Numbered from the stretch's first letter, positions 19,636 to 29,591 are shown. The stretch: DNA of 54,445 bases from Hirsutella rhossiliensis (GCF_020360975.1 NW_025408701.1:1-54445); one strand, 5' to 3'. The notes: generated by a model from the letters alone, not told the origin. Numbers and translations: made by a program.

Positions 19636-22600
19636 TGTCACAGGTCCGGCTTTGGTGGGCGGTCAGCGGATTACCCGCAGATTACCGCCGATTACCCGTT
19701 GCCCTTGACATCACCTCTGCCGGGTTGATGTCATCTTCGGAGCGCCATAAAGCGCGAAAGCCGGGACCGACGACGAGAAAACCAGTTCGACTGGATAGCC
19801 TGCGTTTGTGCGATCAGAATGCACCCTGTCTAAGGTCCTACATCCTGTCGGTTGCGAGGTTGCGGTGATTTGAAGCATTTTCTAGCCTTGACGCACTGGA
19901 GCTACAGCGGCGCTTAGCGGATGCATACCCTGTCTACAGGCCACTACCGCTGACTGTAGCGACGCAGCCCTGACGGCCTGGGGCACTTTCGCCGCCAAGG
20001 TCCTCGTCATTCTATCAGACGGGTGTTCAAAATCACTGCGCCATCGACTTTTCGCTACCACCGACGTTGAATTGCCCCGACGCACGTTTGTGTCCCTTTT
20101 CGCCTTGCCTGTCCTTTCGGATGGCCTTGAACAACTTATCCAAGAGCTGGGTCCACGTTCTTCGTCCATTTGCCTCGCCACGATATCTTCAGTTAAGCCG
20201 TCCGACTGGGCCCGCCTCCGAACCTCATCGACGATGATCTTGCGCGTGGAAAGGTAATTCTTCTCTGCAGATGGCCGCCATCGAGCACCCCAGTCTCGCT
20301 CAAGAGAATCCACAGAAGGCATTTCGCCCCAGCCCTGCCGCCAGAGACGCAGCAGCTCCTGTACAGATTTGACAGAACGGGGCTTGAAGCTCGGAGGTTC
20401 GCGCGGCCCAGGCGGCTCGCCATGCGCTCTTCCTGGGGGCTTGCCTGGCCCGCTTGCACCATTCCTGCTGCTGCTCTAGAGAGCGGAGCGTATGTCGGAC
20501 CGCCCGCTTGCGAAGGGCCTATCTCGGACCTGAGGACCGTCTCTCGTGGAGCGCGGCGCCTCTGTTGATGAGCTCCCGCGATCTCCGCATGTTGACCTGC
20601 AGCACCTTGGCCGGGGCTGAAGGTGACGGTGTAGGTGGCCTGCGCAAACTCATCCAACTTTGTGCATAGTTCGTAAGAAGCCCCAAAGGTCTAGATGTCT
20701 TCGCTCAGCTAACTGCTCGGCTGCGACCTGTTGAGTCAGTACTGTGCGCAGCTTCTCCGCAACCACCGGGATCGCTTTTTGAATGACCGTGGTATGGCTG
20801 TCTTCGTGGTCCCGTGTGCATGTGTCTTGAACTTTGCTGGCGAACGCTTCAAACTCGGGGCAAGAGAAGACCGGATCCTGAAAGATAGGATGGTCGGGGT
20901 AGGACTCGCGAAGGAAGACAGCGTCCTGCAGGAGCACCTCTCGAAGCCACCAGGAGTTCCAAGAAGGCGCCGGCGGCCATGTTCTGCTCCACCCCGAGAT
21001 CTGAGAAAGGGCTACTGTGGGCCTCTTTCCATTTGTCGAGTTGAGGCCAGACCTGCACGAGTAGCACCACAGGCGGCCTCACGGTGGCCCGGGCACGAAA
21101 TAAGACCCCGACCATTCAGGGTCAAAGTCGGCCACGGCCCTCATGAATTCGAAAGGCAGGGAAGTCAGATAGCAGCCGGTCATTTGGTCTCCGTTATTCC
21201 AACGACCGGCTCGGCGGATCTGTATAGTTCGGGTCAGCCCAGGCCAGGGGGTTGGCGGCTTGCCTAGGGCAGATGACATGCCTGGCCTTCATCCACTCCG
21301 GCCATGTCGGCGTTTTGCGTCGCGGCCACTCTAGGCGCGTGGCTGACCTTGGAGACCTTGATGCCGGCCTTCTTGTAGAACCTGGACGTCCATTCTCGGG
21401 CAGTCTGGCCCGACAACGGAGCTGTATATTCGGTGAGTGAAAGGGTCGATGCACCCTCTGAGTTATGGGATTCCGGTGAATGCCATCACGCTTACCTTGA
21501 GGCTCCTTCGCCGATCGGCGGAGCACCTTCGTTTCATACCAGTCTTCGCTTCTTTGGAAGACGGGAAACCTTTCCGCCTTTTCTACCTGCCAGCGCCAGA
21601 AAAGCCAGAACGCGAGGGCGCCGATGAGACAAGATCGCGGATCTCGATGCCGCAAAGCAGATCCATACTCCATGCGGCCGTGCTGGTTGGTCTTCCCACA
21701 GTTCATCACGACAACCAGCGCCTTTGTGGTATACCCTGGGCCTTGAAGCCCTCGTTGGGTAAGTCCAGGGAAAGCAGTCTGCCAACTCCATCGGCAGGCG
21801 GTTGCCGGACCGCAGCAGCATGTGGTTCCCGAGCAGAAAGTCCACCTGCGTCCTCAGGGCGCAGGCGATCTCTCTCTCGGACCATGCCACGTTGGTGTGG
21901 TCGGGTATCTGCGCCGGCGCACACATCTCTCAGAGTTCCAACTCCCCTGTCCATGTATTCCTTCCTCTTCCGGCTCCAAGTCGTTGCAAGAATGCTGCGT
22001 TTGAGCGCCTTCAGTGCCACTCGTGGCCGGGCCGCAGGATTGACTCTCGGCTCTTCTGCTCGTCGTAAAGCTTCTGTATGGCCGAGACGTAGCCCCGTAC
22101 AGTATTATACTGTAGTTTGAGCGTGGACTCATACAACTCCAAGTCGGAGTCTGACTCGTATTCGCTACCTCCGCCGCCTACAACGATGGTATCTGCTGGG
22201 GAAGCTGGGTGTTAGTATGATGGGCTGGCTCAGTCCGACGACCACATCCCGTGATCAACATCTGTTACCTGATGGTGCTCTGCGTCTTTCACGGCCCTCT
22301 TGGCTTCCTGAGCCTCGAGGTGTCGTTTTCTTTCATCGGCGACCCTCTTTCCTTTCTTTGGAGGACGTGATGCCACTACCTCCTTCATGAAGAGCAAGAG
22401 CTTTCCTTCATCGACCAGGTCTCCCGGTAGCTGTTGGCCCTGTGGTACCGAGGCCGGCCAAACGTCCGGGATCGCAGGCCAGTTGGCTTGACACCACTCC
22501 TGTGAGGCAGTCAATGCATGGATCTACATGAAGATTGCAGGGCGCGCATGCGGGCTTGCCTTCCATTCTTCCTGCTTGGGACGATAATTTCGCTTCGTAT

Positions 22601-22963
22601 TCTTCGGCTGGGTGTTCTCCAGATCTAACAGGTAGTGCTCAATGGCCGCCCTGACCCGGGATCCTCTATCGCGTTCGACATGGTGCAGGCGGTCGCCGTC
22701 GCGACGGTGGCAATGGAGGAGGTGGTGGAGGGAGGTGGGAGGAGGAGGTGGAGCGCAACGCGCGTGAGCGAGACCGAAATCGAAGGTCTCGCGCAGGGCC
22801 CCGCGGGCGTGGACCTTCGATTTTGCCGTCCGATGGCGGTAATCCGACTAAGAAAACGCCAGCCCCGCAGGGCCGGGCCTTCGAAAACGACATGGTTTTG
22901 CGTGGGGCGGGGCGGTAATCCGATTACCGGATGACCGGTCAGCCGGCCCCGGGACCTGTGACA
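19636..22963 (-). mobile_element. Crypton copy B (3328 bp), inverted relative to A
   Basis: Same element as copy A in opposite orientation, bounded by TGTCACAGGTCC (19636-19647) and GGACCTGTGACA (22952-22963). Identity to A is very high. In the stretches compared by eye the differences are almost all 1-3 base indels. B keeps the roughly 200 bp (about 19931-20131) missing from A. Read on the minus strand, ACTTG occurs just outside both ends, a possible 4-5 bp target duplication. Confidence 0.88.
19882..22681 (-). pseudogene. Crypton B tyrosine recombinase with GCR1_C domain (frameshifted)
   Basis: Same protein as in copy A. The start codon corresponds to the ATG at 22681. It preserves longer frames than A: MMNCGKTNQHGRMEYGSALR to PVFQRSEDWYETKVLRRSAK in one frame (21536-21709), the Tyr region MTGCYLTSLPFEFMRAVADF with DPEWSGSYFVP (about 21110-21240), LQDAVFLRESYPDHPIFQDP (about 20870-20940), and an unbroken GCR1_C-like C-terminus from MPSVDSLERDWGARWRPSAE (20322) to the stop at 19882. 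Indels still interrupt the recombinase core, but at other positions than in A. Catalytic Arg, His-x-x-Arg and Tyr regions are all recognisable. If the indels are sequencing errors the gene could be intact. Confidence 0.85.
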
Positions 22964-23129
22964 CCAAGTGAAAACGTCGCCTGTCTATGACCTCTTTTTG
23001 CGGAAATCGCGAGGAGTCCTGGAGCCCCTAGACATTCTGTATCATTCAATGGCCAAAGACAATGAAACAAGTAGCTCATCTACTTAATGAAGGCAGGCTG
23101 TGAAACAATCCTTCTCTGACACCTTTTTA
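22964..23129. other. intergenic
   Basis: No feature recognised between Crypton B and the next coding-like stretch. Confidence 0.5.
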
Positions 23130-23400
23130 TCACCAGCATGTAGTGATAAGGGGAGGCAGTTGACCAGCCTGCACGACTCGATTCACCCCTGCCTCTGTCA
23201 GGAAGTAGCGGTAATAACTTGGAAGAAGTAGTGATGTGATCGGCCCATAAAGCCTAGGGTGTCCCAGTAAAGGATGCACGAACCATTCCAGGGGTGATTC
23301 GCGGACATTGGCTAAGTAACGGCGGACCCTGGCCCCGGAACAGGAATATGCATGAGGCATCCCGACAGACAGTTGCGAGACAGCCAAACTTGCACTCCGA
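23130..23400 (-). pseudogene. unidentified conserved fragment, paralogue at 42.5 kb
   Basis: An 85-codon minus-strand frame (MAVSQLSVGMPHAY..., with RRYLANVRESPLEWFVHP and HPRLYGPITSLL). A diverged copy at about 42.53-42.77 kb on the same strand shares the DNA core CATTCCAGGGGTG and protein-level similarity (GQLSF..., CLADACEPPLE). Similarity across two distant sites argues that it was once coding or part of a repeat. Family unknown. It lies about 90 bp upstream of the bZIP-like gene, on the opposite strand. Confidence 0.4.
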
Positions 23401-23491
23401 CTGCAGTATCAGCGTCTTACGGATATCTTCTCCCAGCGAGAGATAGTTCAGATTTCTGTTCTCCTACTTCCCATTTCCCTTCCCCTAACCC

Positions 23492-24173
23492 ATGATTCTC
23501 TCCGATATTCAGCACAACCCTGATACTCAACTGAAGCATTTTCTGTCTCGTTTGCACTTCGTCTTCCCTGAGCTTACGAAGCATAGCCTAGAGAGAATCC
23601 TGTGGGCCAGATGTCAACCCGCGGAGTACGTGATGAACCCCACCTGAGATCGCAGGCGCGTGGGTTTGGCTAACACAAGACTTCTTCCTCTTTGCTTTGT
23701 TTTAGCAAAGGATGGCTTAGCCGAGACAACCAGAGAAGATCGCGTGCCCGACGAAGAGCATCTCCTCGAGCTCGAACAGCGAGTGAAAACTTACGAGCTT
23801 CAAGGCATTAAGGCCTCTACCGATATGCAGTTGGCCGCAAGGAGAGTAGCCGAGGAGAACAAAGTACTACGTGGGCTCCTCAACACACATGGCATCAGCG
23901 ACGACTATATCGCCCATTTCTTGCAGATGGGCACCTCCCGCCTCTTCATTCCAGCCCATCCATCTCCCGCGCCGACGACTCCGGAGCTGCTATCAAGTCG
24001 CCACAACAGCTTTCATTGCAACGACAATCAGCTAGTTCGCCGAGGCTTCTCTATCTCTTGGCCGAAACAACCAATCCAGGAGCCCTCCCACACCAGCGGG
24101 TCAATGGCAACGCAATCCGTCAGGAGCCTTCGCGGCTGGAGACGACTTCGCACGGCTATTGGAATCTCGTAGT
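23492..24173 (+). pseudogene. bZIP-like transcription factor, frameshifted
   Basis: Putative nuclear DNA-binding protein. Exon 1 starts at the ATG at 23492 (MILSDIQHNPDTQL). A donor GTACGT at about 23624 and an acceptor TTTTAG at about 23706 give exon 2 beginning with a basic region (SRDNQRRSRARR, about 23720-23755). The heptad region LLELEQRVKTYELQG followed by RRVAEENKVLRGLLNTHGI is in a different frame, so one base is gained or two are lost exactly at the basic/leucine-zipper junction (about 23755). The tail is rich in S, P and T. The arrangement basic region + ELE...ELQG...N-x-LR-x-LL matches a common fungal bZIP-like family. Confidence 0.65.
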
Positions 24174-24387
24174 GGCCAGTAACCGCGCGGTCACAGTTAT
24201 CGCTCGCCTGTAGTGAAGGTTGTTTAGGAGCATGTAGACAGAAGCCGGGCCAACGAACACCGGAGTCGCGGCCCGATTCTTGCAATCATGATCACCAGGG
24301 CGGTTGCGGAAGCTCTCGGTCAGACTCATGCCCCATTCAATGTATGCGCTAAAGGTCAAGCGGTCCGGTTGAGGGAAAAATTAGGGT

Positions 24388-24606
24388 AGCTATAGTGGCT
24401 TGTTCTCGCCCTGGCCCGACAGCCGCACCCCGTCGACCTCTCTCGTCCCCCCCCTAGCCTGGCCGCACTGCACGACCGAGAGGCCGCAGGCCGAGTGCAG
24501 GGTGATGCCGCCAATCCGCGCCGCCGCCGCCTCCGACGTCGCCGTGACTCGCAGCCGGCTCGACAGCTCCGGGTAGGACGCTGAACACTTGGAGAAATTG
24601 ACCTTC
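24388..24606 (-). pseudogene. Pif1-like helicase fragment (motif Ia region)
   Basis: A GC-rich open frame reading RLRVTATSEAAAARIGGITL with HSACGLS, which matches the post-Walker A segment (VTA-T-G-AA-IGG-TLHS) of Pif1-like and Helitron helicases, followed by REVDGVRLSGQGE. No Walker A motif is seen upstream, and the frame stops at 24390. It is an isolated piece; together with the fragments at 19.0 and 26.6 kb it makes three helicase scraps within 8 kb. Confidence 0.55.
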
Positions 24607-24689
24607 AAGCAGGTCTGTCATGGAGCGAACAGTGGAATGATTGGCGCAGTGTATGATGATCTGTGGGGCTTGAGGTGCCATGCATCAGT

Positions 24690-25219
24690 GTATCGAACCG
24701 CCAATAGCCAGATCGTCTAGGCCCTATGGGAAGTATCATCTTGGCGAAATAAATCCATACCAGACATCAATGAACAACAACCATGGCGCCGATTGTTGAT
24801 GGCGCGCGTGATACCCTTGGCGCTCAGGTCCGTGACAGAGTGGGTTCATTTGGCAAAGACAAATACTCGAAGGTTTGAAGAACTAGCTACCGCGCGTCCA
24901 AGTCGTGGACAGGTCGGAAAATACTTTCACCGAGAAACCACTGAAATTTAGTACAGGAGACCGGCCCCTTTCAGGGCCCGCCAATGCCTTGAGGAACGGG
25001 ACGAGAGTTGGCATAGCCGAGCGCGAGCATTCGGTTGGTTTTAAACGTAGACAAGTCTGTTGGAGAAGAGAGGGTAGTGCGGCTGCTTGGACCCGCTACA
25101 GCACCTTACCTGTTTAAGCCTACCCTCATCTCCACCCTGCGGCACAAATAAGCTTCAAATTGATTCAGCCTCTTCACACAAGCAACCTGCAACGATTTGG
25201 TCATCGGAATTAGGTCATC
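24690..25219. other. intergenic, upstream of the MYND gene
   Basis: No convincing coding sequence; presumed to hold the promoter of the plus-strand MYND gene. Confidence 0.4.
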
Positions 25220-26400
25220 ATGGCCCTGAGTGCAATAGCTGCAAGAAGTCGCCGCCTGAAGTCGCCCTCAAGAGGTGCGCGAAATGTTCCACAACGCCGT
25301 ACTGCTCCAGGGATTGCCAGAAGGCAGACTGGAAGGCCCACAAGAAGGTTTGCAGCAAACAACAGGCCGACGCCACGACGTCGTTTCAAGATGGGTCTAC
25401 GACGACAAATTTGTCGCCTCCGAAGGGGTTGGAACACGGCGTCGCCCACCCCTTCACGCGTCTTGAAAATCGCACTTGGCTCCATGATCGATCGGAAAGA
25501 GATGTCTACGGGTTGCTGATCGACGCTTACCGGCTGCGCGTTGAGGACATGTACAACATTGAAGGCGAAGCAGACACGGATAGCATATATGGTGGTGCCG
25601 CCAATGGCTGCGTGGCTTCAAGCGCTTCCTGGGGCGCGTCGAGCGTTGTCCCGGTTTACTGCCGCCGTGGTGGGATGCAAAGAAGAAGAAAGAGTGTGAG
25701 ACACTCGGCATGACCCCGTCGCAATGGCACGACCTACGATGCGCGGTGGAAAAGAGCGACATCATCGAGCAATATGGGGATTCACGATTCCCGATGCAGC
25801 TTCGGATGTTTGCTGAGTCCGTGTATGGTCGAGCTCCGGGCGGGACAAGTGGGACGGCGATGAGGCAAATGATGGTTGCGATGGAGCAGGGTAAAGCAGA
25901 GGATGGAGTCGCATATGGACAGGTCAGCAGCCATGCTTGGTCGGCGGTGAAGGGATAGGCTTAGTTGGTCGACAGCACCGCAGATCGAGTAGAAGCTGGC
26001 CGATCGTGGTGTGCTTTGAGAAGATTGTTTCTCCATCTGCAAATCATCCTAGGTCAACAGGGCCGAACCTCGACAACCAGATTGCTACGTATCTCAGTAT
26101 TGAAGCCAACTCCGGTTTGCACCTCCAGAATGGCAGTCACAAGTTGGCACCGTCGTGGTCACGCGCAAGGACGGGAAGCCATTTTATCCGCAGCATCTTG
26201 AAGGTGTGTGGATGTTTTGCGACTATATCCTGGATCTGTTCGAGGAAGGAGACGGGCCGCCGGGATGGCTCTACAGCCGCCACGCGTTTGAGAAATGGTG
26301 GGTGAATTATTGTGAAAGCCAAAAGCACTTGCGCTCTGGGAAGGGAGGGGATCGAGATCCAGACGACTGGGGTGCGGTCCGGTCACCTTATGAAGTGTAG
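25220..26400 (+). pseudogene. MYND zinc-finger protein (frameshifted)
   Basis: Fungal MYND-finger protein. The finger is near the N-terminus: PECNSCKKSPPEVALKRCAK, then CSTTPYCSRDCQKADWKAHK and KVC (about 25225-25360), with all Cys and His ligands of the C-x2-C...H-x3-C pattern. Then HDRSERDVYGLLIDAYRLRV and EGEADTDSIYGGA; a shift near 25605; FKRFLGRVERCPGLLPPWW; VEKSDIIEQYGDSRFPMQLR; a probable intron from GTCAGC at 25923; NLDNQIATYLSIEANSGL; and a final frame VTRKDGKPFYPQHLEGVWMF to the stop at 26398-26400. The natural start is probably the ATG at 25220, which is one base out of frame with the finger. MYND fingers bind proline-rich partners; the role of this family is unknown. Confidence 0.7.
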
Positions 26401-26465
26401 GACGTTTACCTGCCGCGTTACGACGTGCAAAAGGTCAAACTATCAGGATGGTTAGTATACTACCA

Positions 26466-26800
26466 CTACTTTTCGAAACCTTGGTCCTCGTATAACCCTC
26501 TCGTTTCTGCGGCCAAGTTCTTGAGTCTCTGCATTCCATCAATTATGGCCGGATCCAGCCCATTGCCAATGAAATCATGGTGTCTCACAGGACCAAGAAG
26601 CTTGATGCCCTGAAGCGAGATGCACCTGGACAGTTGCACATAGAGGCTCGTAAAATCGCACCTGGAGGGTTCACCATTGGTCACACGATTTCCACGCAGC
26701 TCCAACAGTACTTCCACGAACGTTTTACCCTGGGCTTTGTAATCGGTGAGGACGAACCTCTTCGGGTGCGACAGTGGCTGGGTGTTCTCGCGACATGGTG
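26466..26800 (-). pseudogene. Pif1-like helicase fragment (motifs V-VI)
   Basis: Minus-strand frame reading HPKRFVLTDYKAQGKTFVEV (motif V, with Tyr-Lys-x-Gln-Gly) and CDFTSLYVQLSRCISLQGIK (motif VI), then DFIGNGLDPAIIDGMQRLKN to a stop. This is the C-terminal end of a Pif1/RecD-like helicase. It is cut at its 5' side by or near the pogo element starting at 26897. It differs from the spacer helicase at 19.0 kb, so it comes from another family or gene. Confidence 0.7.
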
Positions 26801-26896
26801 CTGCGAACGAGAGCTGGGAGGACGTGGGAGGGGAATGGTCTGTTACCGGCGCCCAGCCAGAATCCGGCGTTGGAAGATCAGAGGGCTTACGGACTA

Positions 26897-26940
26897 AGGG
26901 ATTTCCCGGTGATCTGCCGGATCGGACGATTCGCCGGATT
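26897..26940 (+). repeat. pogo-2 left terminal inverted repeat
   Basis: 44 bp, the inverse of 29161-29204 with one mismatch. Preceded by TA. Confidence 0.9.
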
Positions 26941-27181
26941 TTGGTTCCCTTGCATTCCGGTGAAGATTTGAGTGAAACTCCACGAAAATAATATGAAACA
27001 ATCTCACATTAAAGCAGAAGCAAGAAAGATGCCTAGCAATTCCATTCAATCTACTTCGCAGTCATCAAGCCACCGTGGCCGCTTCCTGTGGCGTCCCGAT
27101 CGCGCAAGTCCCCGCATTGCGACTACCATCTCCTGGTCGCGCTCGACAGCCAATGATGGCTTTTGGGACGTGAGGAAGTGG

Positions 27182-29113
27182 TCAATGCCGGCTTTGGATC
27201 TTTACGCAACTTAATGTTTGGCGATTTTGAGTGTTCCGGAGCTGTCGTCGGTTCTGGTGGAGCCGAAATGGCGACGACAATCTCGTCTCGAACGCCCGGA
27301 CTCTTCTCGCGAGTCTGTGGAGCAACAGAGGTCCGGATCCCATTTCCGACATTTTTCTGGTTCTTTCGCTTGAGCTCTTTCGTATCTGCCTGTTTTTCTC
27401 CCGCTCTTGTTGTCTGGCTTCCTTTGCCTGACGTCTTTGCTCAGTTTTTGCCTCCCGCTGCCTTCTCTTCTCCAGAGCGAGAACTTTGAGGTTTGCCGCC
27501 TTTTGCTGTCGCTCAAACCTTTGTCGTTCTTTCTCCAAGGCCTCTTCTTGCTTCTGAGTCTCCATGGCTGCTTTCTTCAAGCGCGCTTGGGCCACTTTTG
27601 CAGGGCTAAATACCTGCGCCGAGTTAGGATCTACACGATCGAAAGGTAATCCTTCAGAGCTTTACCGCGCATTCTGCGCTGCTTTTCGTGAAAGATAGTC
27701 TCCCGAAGTCCCTGATTCTCATATCGAAGCAATTCGTTCTGAGATTGAGACTTTCGAGAGTACTTTTGAGCTTCCGACTGTCTCGGCTAGCGTTTTTTGA
27801 GGATCCATCGACTACCTTGTCGACAAGTCGGCGCAAATCCCGAGCAGTGGGCTGCTGCAGGGCGAGCGAGTCAACGGAGCTGTCGCCAGACTCAGACTCA
27901 TCTTCTGTTTTCTCCGCGATCTGCGACAAAACGACTTCAGGGTCAAATGGGAGGAGTCCGGTCCGTTTCCAACCACTTGCGATGTTCTCCGCCGAGAAAG
28001 ATGACCCGAATGCGTTCCAAAATAACGACCAGAACTCGCGTTTCGATAGCCCGATGAGTCCCTGTGTCTTTGCAGTCCACTGGATGAGCTGGTTGGTGTA
28101 TGCGGTCGAAAGAGGGCCAAAAGGACACATCAAGGGCTGCAGCCTGTGCGTGGAATGCGGCGGAAACACGGCAACGATTATCCGATGCTGGTCACACCAC
28201 TCCAGGAAGTCCATATTGACATGACTAGAGTGTCCGTCGGTAATCAGGAGGCGGTAATCCCGGCCGTTTCGCGCCTTTTCTTTCGTGAACCGGTCGAAAA
28301 CACCAATGAGCCATTCCTTTCCAAGTTCATGGTTCGTCCAACCCGTTTCTGAGGTTGTGAAAAACGCCGCTTGGTGCTCCGGATCAAACTCCGTGAGCCA
28401 GGAGTCCTGAACTTGCCCTGGCTTGCCTTGGTAGATGAGAAACGGGGGTAGCGCTGTCAGGTCTTGACAGACACATGCCAGGAACGTGATCCATGATCTG
28501 TTGCCATCCTGCGCAGCACCGATCAATTTTCCTTGCTTCTTGGCACGAACAGAGAATACTCTCTGGTACGATTGATGACGCCGAGGAGAAAGCCCTTTTC
28601 GTCCACATTATACGTGTTGCAAGGCAGGATGTCGTATTTCTCGATTTTCTCGCCAATCTTGTACGATCAGCAATGAAGGGATGGACTTGGGCACCTACTT
28701 ACAAGCTCATAGTAGGCTCTGTATCTAGAAGCATTGTCTGCTCTCTTTCTTGCGATATCAAAACCGTCGAACCAAGTGCAACCGAGCTCATCGCTGTTAC
28801 GTCGGACGAAGCTATACGGCCAGTCCTTTCCGACCTCAATTTTGGCGATATCCTGGGCAAAACTTTTGATCATCGGCAGCGTAGGCGGAATCCCACGTGA
28901 TGAAAGCTTGCGAATATACGCAACAAGATCCCTTTCTTGCTGTTTTGAGAGACGTGACTTATACAAACTGTCGGCATCCCGTCTTGACCTCTGTTTGCCT
29001 TGGTGTCGCCGTCGCAGGGTAGTCTCGTCGCAATTGAACTGACGCGCAGTCTTGGCATAGTTAACAGTGTCACACAGCTTCAGAAACTCAAGCGCTTCAT
29101 CAATCGGGGCCAT
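27182..29113 (-). pseudogene. pogo-2 transposase (few frameshifts, catalytic Asp site damaged)
   Basis: Transposase of the DDE_1 superfamily. Start at 29113 (MAPIDEALEFLKL), 47 bp inside the right terminal repeat. N-terminal HTH_psq/Tc5 DNA-binding region (CDTVNYAKTARQFNCDETTL; LSKQQERDLVAYIRKLSSRG, 28870-29080). The catalytic domain begins with GAAQDGNRSWITFLACVCQ (about 28470-28520), then TSETGWTNHELGKEWL, LLITDGHSSHVNMDFLEW and VFPPHSTHRLQPL. At the third catalytic Asp the frame has slipped: the residues after QPL read MCPFGPL where copy 1 reads DVSLF. The C-terminal part (27182-27700) is a long charged coiled coil. Breaks are near 28650, 28120 and 27650. Confidence 0.85.
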
Positions 29114-29160
29114 GGTGGTGGAGAAATTCAGGATTGAAGTGGAGACGTGAACTGGCGGTG

Positions 29161-29204
29161 AATCCGGCGAATCGCCCGATCCGGCAGATCACCGGGAAAT
29201 CCCT
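29161..29204 (-). repeat. pogo-2 right terminal inverted repeat
   Basis: 44 bp, the inverse of 26897-26940. Followed by TA. Confidence 0.9.
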
Positions 29205-29206
29205 TA

Positions 29207-29379
29207 TCAGTCGAACGCCCTCCCCTCTAGCTGCCGCTCGAACCGTCACTCTTTTCGCACCCTTGCGGTCGCACCCTTGCGGTTGCTGCTACGCTCCCGC
29301 ACCTGCTGCTACTGCTGCGATTGCAGCGATAAAAGAAGATTTGCCAGTGTGGGAATGTAGCATATAGCTATAGTAGGAT
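29207..29379. other. intergenic between pogo-2 and LTR remnant
   Basis: Short imperfect direct repeat of a GCACCCTTGCGGT unit at about 29258-29284. No gene seen. Confidence 0.4.
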
Positions 29380-29591
29380 TGTAAGGTGCGCACACGCACA
29401 CGTGACCCTTAGCGTCACGTGTATGGACCTCGGGATCCGTGTATAAAGGGCACGTAGTGTGCCCCTCATTCCCTTTCCTCCTTCCTAGCTAGACATCTTG
29501 AATACAACCCATTGCGTTACTGCAGTACAGACCTCCCGACAGTAGCTTTTACGTCTAGGCCCTATAGGAGAAATCCTCCGGGTGAAATACA
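29380..29591 (+). repeat. putative solo LTR
   Basis: Starts TGTAAGGTGCGCAC (the gypsy-1 LTR starts TGTAAGG), contains two CACGTG-type boxes, a TATA-like TATAAAGGGC and a pyrimidine-rich stretch, and ends ...AAATACA. No retroelement genes adjoin and no target duplication is visible. A CATA microsatellite (about 29590-29607) separates it from the hAT-2 sequence. Confidence 0.45.

Larger units (their letters stand above)
26897..29204 (-). mobile_element. pogo element 2, complete (2308 bp)
   Basis: Both ends are present: inverted terminal repeats of about 44 bp with a single mismatch, starting AGGGATTTCCCGGTGATCTG, flanked by TA at 26895-26896 and 29205-29206 as expected for Tc1/mariner/pogo integration. 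It carries one transposase gene on the minus strand. It belongs to the same family as pogo element 1: the terminal repeat at 8020-8067 and the transposase are clearly related. Confidence 0.93.

Noticed and set aside
15663..22963. One giant element with 3-kb terminal inverted repeats
   Set aside because: Each arm has both termini and a complete recombinase gene of its own, so two inverted elements explain it better.
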